From contig JAALGY010000020.1 of NCBI GenBank assembly GCA_032358165.1, positions 1,736,001 to 1,800,000 on the forward strand: DNA of 64,000 bases, given 5' to 3'. The stretch comes from Diplosphaera chodatii (Eukaryota > Chlorophyta > Trebouxiophyceae > Prasiolales > Stichococcaceae). The notes under the pieces are model-generated. The model was not told the origin of the DNA. It saw only the letters and a program-made list of their open reading frames with translations, and ran no database searches. Made by a program: the position numbers and the translations under genes. The stretch's first letter is position 1, and the number at the start of each line of letters is the position of its first letter. Positions 51,057 through 64,000 of the stretch are shown piece after piece.

Positions 51057-52989
51057 TCAGGCCTCCTGCTTCTTCTTATCCTCCTCTGACTCCCGCATGC
51101 TGCGGTCCAGCTTGCCAACGAGCGCATCGTCCTCTGGCGCCGGCGCCTGGTCGCCCGTGTCCTTCTGCAGGTATTTGAATGACATGCATCAGGAAATCTG
51201 CACAGATGCTACAATCTCTCAGACTGTCAGACACACTTGAGGGCACATACAAGCTTGAGGACTGCAGCAGACACAGCGGCTGTGGTATCGCAGCAAAGCC
51301 TATGAGGTGGAAACATATGGGGTGATCTCAGGAAGTCCCAAGTCCGCCAGCAGCAATGGGAAACCATTGCAGAATGCCTGCTTGCTCATTCCAGGTGTGA
51401 CAACAGCAGTTACAGGCGGACGAAGGCGTATGGACTCACGTAGACGTCCTTTGTGGTGGCGGCGGCGCGCTCCTCCTGCTTCTTCTTCTCGCGCGCCAGC
51501 ACCTCCTTCATCAGCTCCTTGGCCGCGCCCAGCTTCGACAGCACCCCCTGCAGCAGCCAACACATGCAATTCCTTCAACCCTGACAGCAGTGACAACCCA
51601 CACCGACTGCACCCACACAGTGGGGGAGCTGGGAGCTCGAGTCCGCAGGGAAGATGATCAACGACAGGGAGAGTCCTGAACAATGAACGGAGAAAAGCTG
51701 GCAGGCGTCGCTTGCAGCCCCACCTTGTAGGTGAGCAGGTCGCGGTTGACGGAGGGCAGGCGCAGGTTCAGGGACTTGACCAGGCCCTCCAGTGCCTTGG
51801 GGTCCTTTGCGCCGCTCAGCTCCAGCAGCCTAGCAATGCAGTTGTTGAGTTCATTGCAAGCTGCTGCAGGGTCTTCGACGCCATTGCCGGCAAGAGCACG
51901 CAGCATGGAACAGGCATGACAGCTGCACCGTGGTGCTGTATGTATCCGGTCCACTCATGTGTTGCCCACTTGGGTACCTGAAGAGCCCGATGGCCAGGAA
52001 CTTGGAGTACACCGCATCCTTGGCCTCAAACTTGCCGGCAAGGTCCGCCAGCGCCTTCTGCTGGTCGCTGCCGTCTGCGTCAGGCTTGAGCTCCTCCGGG
52101 CCTGTGCAAAGACTGAACGCCCATCGACCCTGGCCTCTGTGGGTGGGGGTAGTTGGGGATACATGACCGCCGCAACTGTGGGCATGGCAGAAACAGGTGT
52201 GAAGCGTTGCCACAATGCTGCAAACCCTGTAGCTGGCCTGCATGCGCCCAGTCGTGACCACCACACAAGCGCAGCGGCACCAGCCTCACCCGACATGCCC
52301 TTGACCCACGCCTCCCAGGCCTCTGCGTCTGTGCGGTACTGCTGCGGATCCTCATCCAACGCTTCAACGTACGACTTGAAGACAGCTGCCTGCTCCTCAG
52401 CTGGCAGCCCCTCCAGGACTTGGTCGAACACCGACACGAAGCCTAGCGCCGCTGCCTGTTGTCCGGGCAACATGCATCTCATGTCAACATGATGTTAACA
52501 TGTTGACACCGGCACAGCATTGCTGCTTTACGATACGTCTTGGCCGCATGTACCCGCAGCTTCTCCGATTCTCACCGGGTTGTACTTGTATTTCCTGTTG
52601 TAGCGGATCAGGTGTTGCTGCACCAGCAGCTCCTGAACGACCGCATCATAGATGCCAGAGATTGGCTTTGGGTAAGATTCCCGGAACCTCCGCTTAGTCT
52701 CTGATACCGGGGGCGGATCCCACGGGGCTGCACGGTTTAAACAAAGCATCTCAGCCGTGCGCCGGAGGCAACAGGCCCTGTGGGCTGTGCACTTGATGAG
52801 GCTGGGTGTTGGAACCACGCCTGGGCTGCATGTGCGTGCAGGCAGCGCATGCAGCTGTCATGTCGGCCTACGCAGGCGTGGGACTGGCACCGCAGCGACA
52901 GCTGACCTGAGTTGGATGAGTCCGCACGGACAACGAGCCCTGTGCGCCTCTGCAGGAGCACTGGTGCGGCGTGCAGCGGCTGGAAACAC
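51057..52989 (-). CDS. THF1: THYLAKOID FORMATION1 / Psb29 (5' exon not found)
   Basis: Plastid protein for thylakoid biogenesis and photosystem II maintenance; cyanobacteria have the orthologue Psb29. Exons 52989-52907, 52727-52576, 52455-52290, 52101-51978, 51829-51724, 51547-51440 and 51164-51057 (stop TGA) are phase-consistent. The first visible exon ends a likely transit peptide (LQRRTGLVVRADSSNS). The core then reads PPVSETKRRFRESYPKPISG, IYDAVVQELLVQQHLIRYNR, ALGFVSVFDQVLEGLPAEEQ and YVEALDEDPQQYRTDAEAWE, the strongest family signature. The C-terminus is a long charged coiled-coil region (KELMKEVLAREKKKQEERAA), ending MRESEEDKKKQEA. The start codon must lie in an exon upstream of 52989, since a stop precedes it in frame. 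Confidence 0.92.
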
Positions 52990-53692
52990 CTGCAACACGT
53001 CACGGAAAGGTGAGCTGATCAAGCCTGCCGTTGAATACCCAGCTTGCAACGGATCGGAGACGTGCCAATGCGGCCCCCGGCCGACAAGATGCAAGGCTGG
53101 ACCGTTTAGAAGCGGACTGGATGCTGTCCACACTCTACAATATGGATCAGGCCCAGAGAGCTGCAGTAAAAGATGGCGTAGAAGTCTATTACGTGCTGCG
53201 TATATGGAGTCACCTTTGGTGCAGGTGACTGAGCGGCGCACGGGCTGTCAGACAGGCTGCTGCCGGTGCGGAGCGACTGCGTGCACTGTTGCTGCAAAAT
53301 GGCACGCACGCAAGCGGAGCCTGCTGCACCAGCATTGACGTCATGTTGGGCGCAATGTGTACGCGCCTCAGCGAGCTGTGCGTGTTTGCTTGTCTAAGTA
53401 GCGGCTGCAAGCTGCTCGCAAGTTGCTCCACGCTGATCAGGGTTTATGATGAGAAGACAGCGGGGGGTATGTATCGCTTCCTATGTGCTGTCACCTAGGC
53501 ACCAGTGGATGTCAGTCGTGGGCCCCGTGGGCACATCTGGACCATCACCATCTGGAATAGTGGTCTACGATGACATGTGTATTTTGTGTGAATGTCTCTG
53601 ATGAGCGGAGCAACCTTGACGACAGCAGTGGCACAATGACAACCGATTGCAGCCCTGGAAATAGAGGTCTGACACCGGACGGCTCCCTGCTT
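52990..53692. other. Region upstream of THF1 and downstream of HP30
   Basis: About 0.7 kb. It should contain the first THF1 exon and promoter and the HP30 3' untranslated region. I could not fix the THF1 start. No other gene is supported. Confidence 0.4.
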
Positions 53693-54499
53693 TCAGGCAG
53701 AGGATGCGGACAGGGACTGCCTGTTGACCGGCAGTCCTGGCTTCAGCGGCTGCCGGAAGCCATCCAGGTGGTGCAGTATCAGCAGCCTGGGGCCGGGCGG
53801 AATGCCCGCTTGTGTGAGCGCGCTCTCGTTCCACAGCATGATGGTCTTGTCTGTCAGCTGCGCCTTCTTCAACCTTTTCTCATATTGCGGGAAGCCAGTC
53901 GTCTGAAGCACAAGCTTGGCCTTCACATAGTTGGTGTCCTCCACCTTGGGGCCTGAGAATGCTTTGCCCAACTTATACAGGGCGCCCTGCAGCAGTGCGA
54001 ACAGCACACCAGTGGAGAAGGCGCTCTGGAAAACATTTGCGCCGCCACCGCCCAGCTGACTCATACCGCTGACTGCTGAAAATGCTGCACCCGAGAGGAA
54101 CGCTGCTCCCATCGCGCCGCGGACATCCTCCTTGCCGCCCCGCGCATGCCTGATGGCCATTGCGGCGCCGGCATTCACGCCAGTCATGACTGCGAAGTTT
54201 CTTGCCTGCACCATTGGGCTTTGCGACTGCATCGCTGCCATCTGCTTCGACATCGCGTCATTGCCGCCAGTTGGCGGTACCAGCAGCTTGCCGGCGCCCT
54301 CCGGGTCCAGCTTTGTCATCGCTCCCATAACACCACCGAGCACAGCGCCCTGTGTGGAGCCGCCCAGCGTGGCGAGCCCCACTTCGACGTAAGGCGGCTG
54401 TGCCTTTGTCCAAGCATCGACCTTGGCCTTCACCCGGTCCAGCTCCTGTTGGGGTTTGCTCCAGTCTATGCTTTGCAGCGCAGCAAAAGGCCCCGACAT
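53693..54499 (-). CDS. HP30: HP30-like Tim17/Tim22/Tim23-family plastid inner-membrane translocase protein, intronless, 268 residues
   Basis: Member of the PRAT family (HP30-1/HP30-2 in plants), associated with import of transit-peptide-less proteins at the plastid inner envelope; some members are mitochondrial. A single uninterrupted frame from ATG 54499 to the stop at 53693. MSGPFAALQSIDWSKPQQEL is followed by glycine-rich membrane segments (GGSTQGAVLGGVMGAM, VMTGVNAGAAMAIRHARGGK, GAMGAAFLSGAAFSAVSG), the typical four-helix PRAT core with the GxxxA-rich pattern and a conserved arginine loop. The C-terminus has a SAM-like domain (IMLWNESALTQAGIPPGPRL), as in HP30. In a region where most genes have 6-28 exons, the lack of introns is striking and could mean a retrocopy. 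Divergent from CHD1. Confidence 0.88.
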   Translation of the reverse strand: MSGPFAALQSIDWSKPQQELDRVKAKVDAWTKAQPPYVEVGLATLGGSTQGAVLGGVMGAMTKLDPEGAGKLLVPPTGGNDAMSKQMAAMQSQSPMVQARNFAVMTGVNAGAAMAIRHARGGKEDVRGAMGAAFLSGAAFSAVSGMSQLGGGGANVFQSAFSTGVLFALLQGALYKLGKAFSGPKVEDTNYVKAKLVLQTTGFPQYEKRLKKAQLTDKTIMLWNESALTQAGIPPGPRLLILHHLDGFRQPLKPGLPVNRQSLSASSA

Positions 54500-55357
54500 G
54501 GTGTCAGTCGAACGCAGCGCGCTATCAGAGTCTTCAGCTGCTCGATTGGACAGCTGCGAGAACCGACGACAGCTTCGCACGCTCGCACAGCGGGGTAACA
54601 ATCAACTTCGAAAAGGGGAGCCGATTGCTGGCGGCCCACTGCTAGCCTGTGGCGCGATGCACCGCACGATGCACGTGTGGGTCGGCTTGCTGATCAGTGG
54701 CGATTGGGAATCTCCGTCCACTGCCAACGCTGCAAGCGGCTTTGTGATCATGCCGTTCAGTGCTGTCCCAAATTTCATATCATGACCCCCTCCTTTGCAT
54801 CATAAATTGAATACTCCAATTCTCCAACCCCCACCGGCGGAGACTGCGACATCGAGGCACCGTGAACGCCGCGTTCTCGGACAGCTTTGACACATGAAAG
54901 GGTGTTGCAAGCATTGAGCTTGCGTACGACTCCATCAAAGTGGTCAACGCTGGTGGAACCGCCGCAGGTGTGGCCTCGGCCCCGAAGTGCCAAATGATCC
55001 TCTGTGGAGCGTGACACAGCGGCAGGAACTTGCAGCTAGACCAGCAGGCCTCAGGCAGCTTTGCCGACAGCAGGCTTTCTTACAGCTCTGCAGGAGCCAG
55101 CGTGACCGCTCATCTGTCCGGTTGTACTGGCTTGTGGCTTGGGCTGTCGCTGGTTGCACTTTCTTCAAACTTCGGGGATGCAACCACCGACAGCTCAGCG
55201 GTGAAGCAGCGCCTTGAATGCACGTTCAGCATTGTCACTAGCTGTTTCAGCGGCCATTGTTCCTCGAGGGCGACCACGAAGAAGAGAGCAAGGCTGGCCT
55301 TACCCAATCACTTACTACTCAACCTGGAGATGAGGCGTTGAGCTGCGGCGTTGCGGC
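54500..55357. promoter_or_regulatory. Divergent promoter region HP30/CHD1
   Basis: About 860 bp between two head-to-head start codons. Contains no supported exon; open frames here are short and unlike known families. Confidence 0.35.
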
Positions 55358-63965
<8,608 letters not shown>

Positions 63966-64000
63966 GTGCGCACCCGGCCACCACCTTGCTCGTGTGCCTG

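Overview
This window is intron-dense nuclear DNA of a green alga (Chlorophyta; a trebouxiophyte-like genome is my best guess). The evidence is the mix of genes: plastid-targeted proteins (THF1, HP30, a bacterial-type L15), a plant-type CDPK, plant-type NAD-isocitrate dehydrogenase subunits, a LUL-type RING ligase and a small SET protein. Introns are mostly 80-300 bp with strong tgcag acceptors. No prokaryotic operons, tRNA, rRNA or CRISPR were seen. I rebuilt gene models by hand from reading frame, splice signals, codon phase at each junction and remembered family sequences; most models close in frame over all exons.

Layout: 1-1.85 kb, 3' part of a mitochondrial adenine nucleotide carrier (+). 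2.5-6.5 kb, one or two unrecognised genes (-). 7.4-14.95 kb, NAT10/Kre33 RNA cytidine acetyltransferase (+, 24 exons). 15.5-19.3 kb, calcium-dependent protein kinase (-, 12 exons). 20.2-22.4 kb, VDAC porin (+). 23.1-24.5 kb, cytochrome c (+, 8 exons). 24.98-27.45 kb, catalytic NAD-IDH subunit (-). 27.7-33.2 kb, a 5.5-kb putative DNA transposon. 33.6-36.1 kb, regulatory NAD-IDH subunit (+). 36.3-36.9 kb, Tctex-type dynein light chain (-). 37.2-38.95 kb, ATC-hydrolase-like protein (+). 39.1-40.55 kb, organellar ribosomal protein L15 (-). 41.7-42.5 kb, small SET-domain protein (-). 43.2-44.3 kb, unnamed, possibly plastid, protein (+). 44.8-47.1 kb, RING E3 ligase (-). 47.6-50.55 kb, Rxt3-like chromatin protein (+). 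51.06-53.0 kb, THF1/Psb29 (-). 53.7-54.5 kb, intronless HP30 (-). 55.36 kb to the right edge, CHD1-type chromatin remodeler (+, 28 exons seen, 3' end missing).

Two themes stand out. First, mitochondrial energy genes are concentrated in the left half: adenine nucleotide carrier, VDAC, cytochrome c and both subunits of NAD-IDH. Second, the two IDH subunit genes are head to head. Their roughly 0.57-kb shared upstream region is split by the element at 27676-33217, which has near-identical terminal inverted repeats of about 0.53 kb and a perfect 7-bp direct repeat, GCAATGG, on each side. Removing the element in thought restores a compact bidirectional promoter for two partners of one enzyme. This is the most interesting structure in the window. 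GC-AG introns and very short exons (11, 15, 18 and 21 nt) are also unusually frequent.
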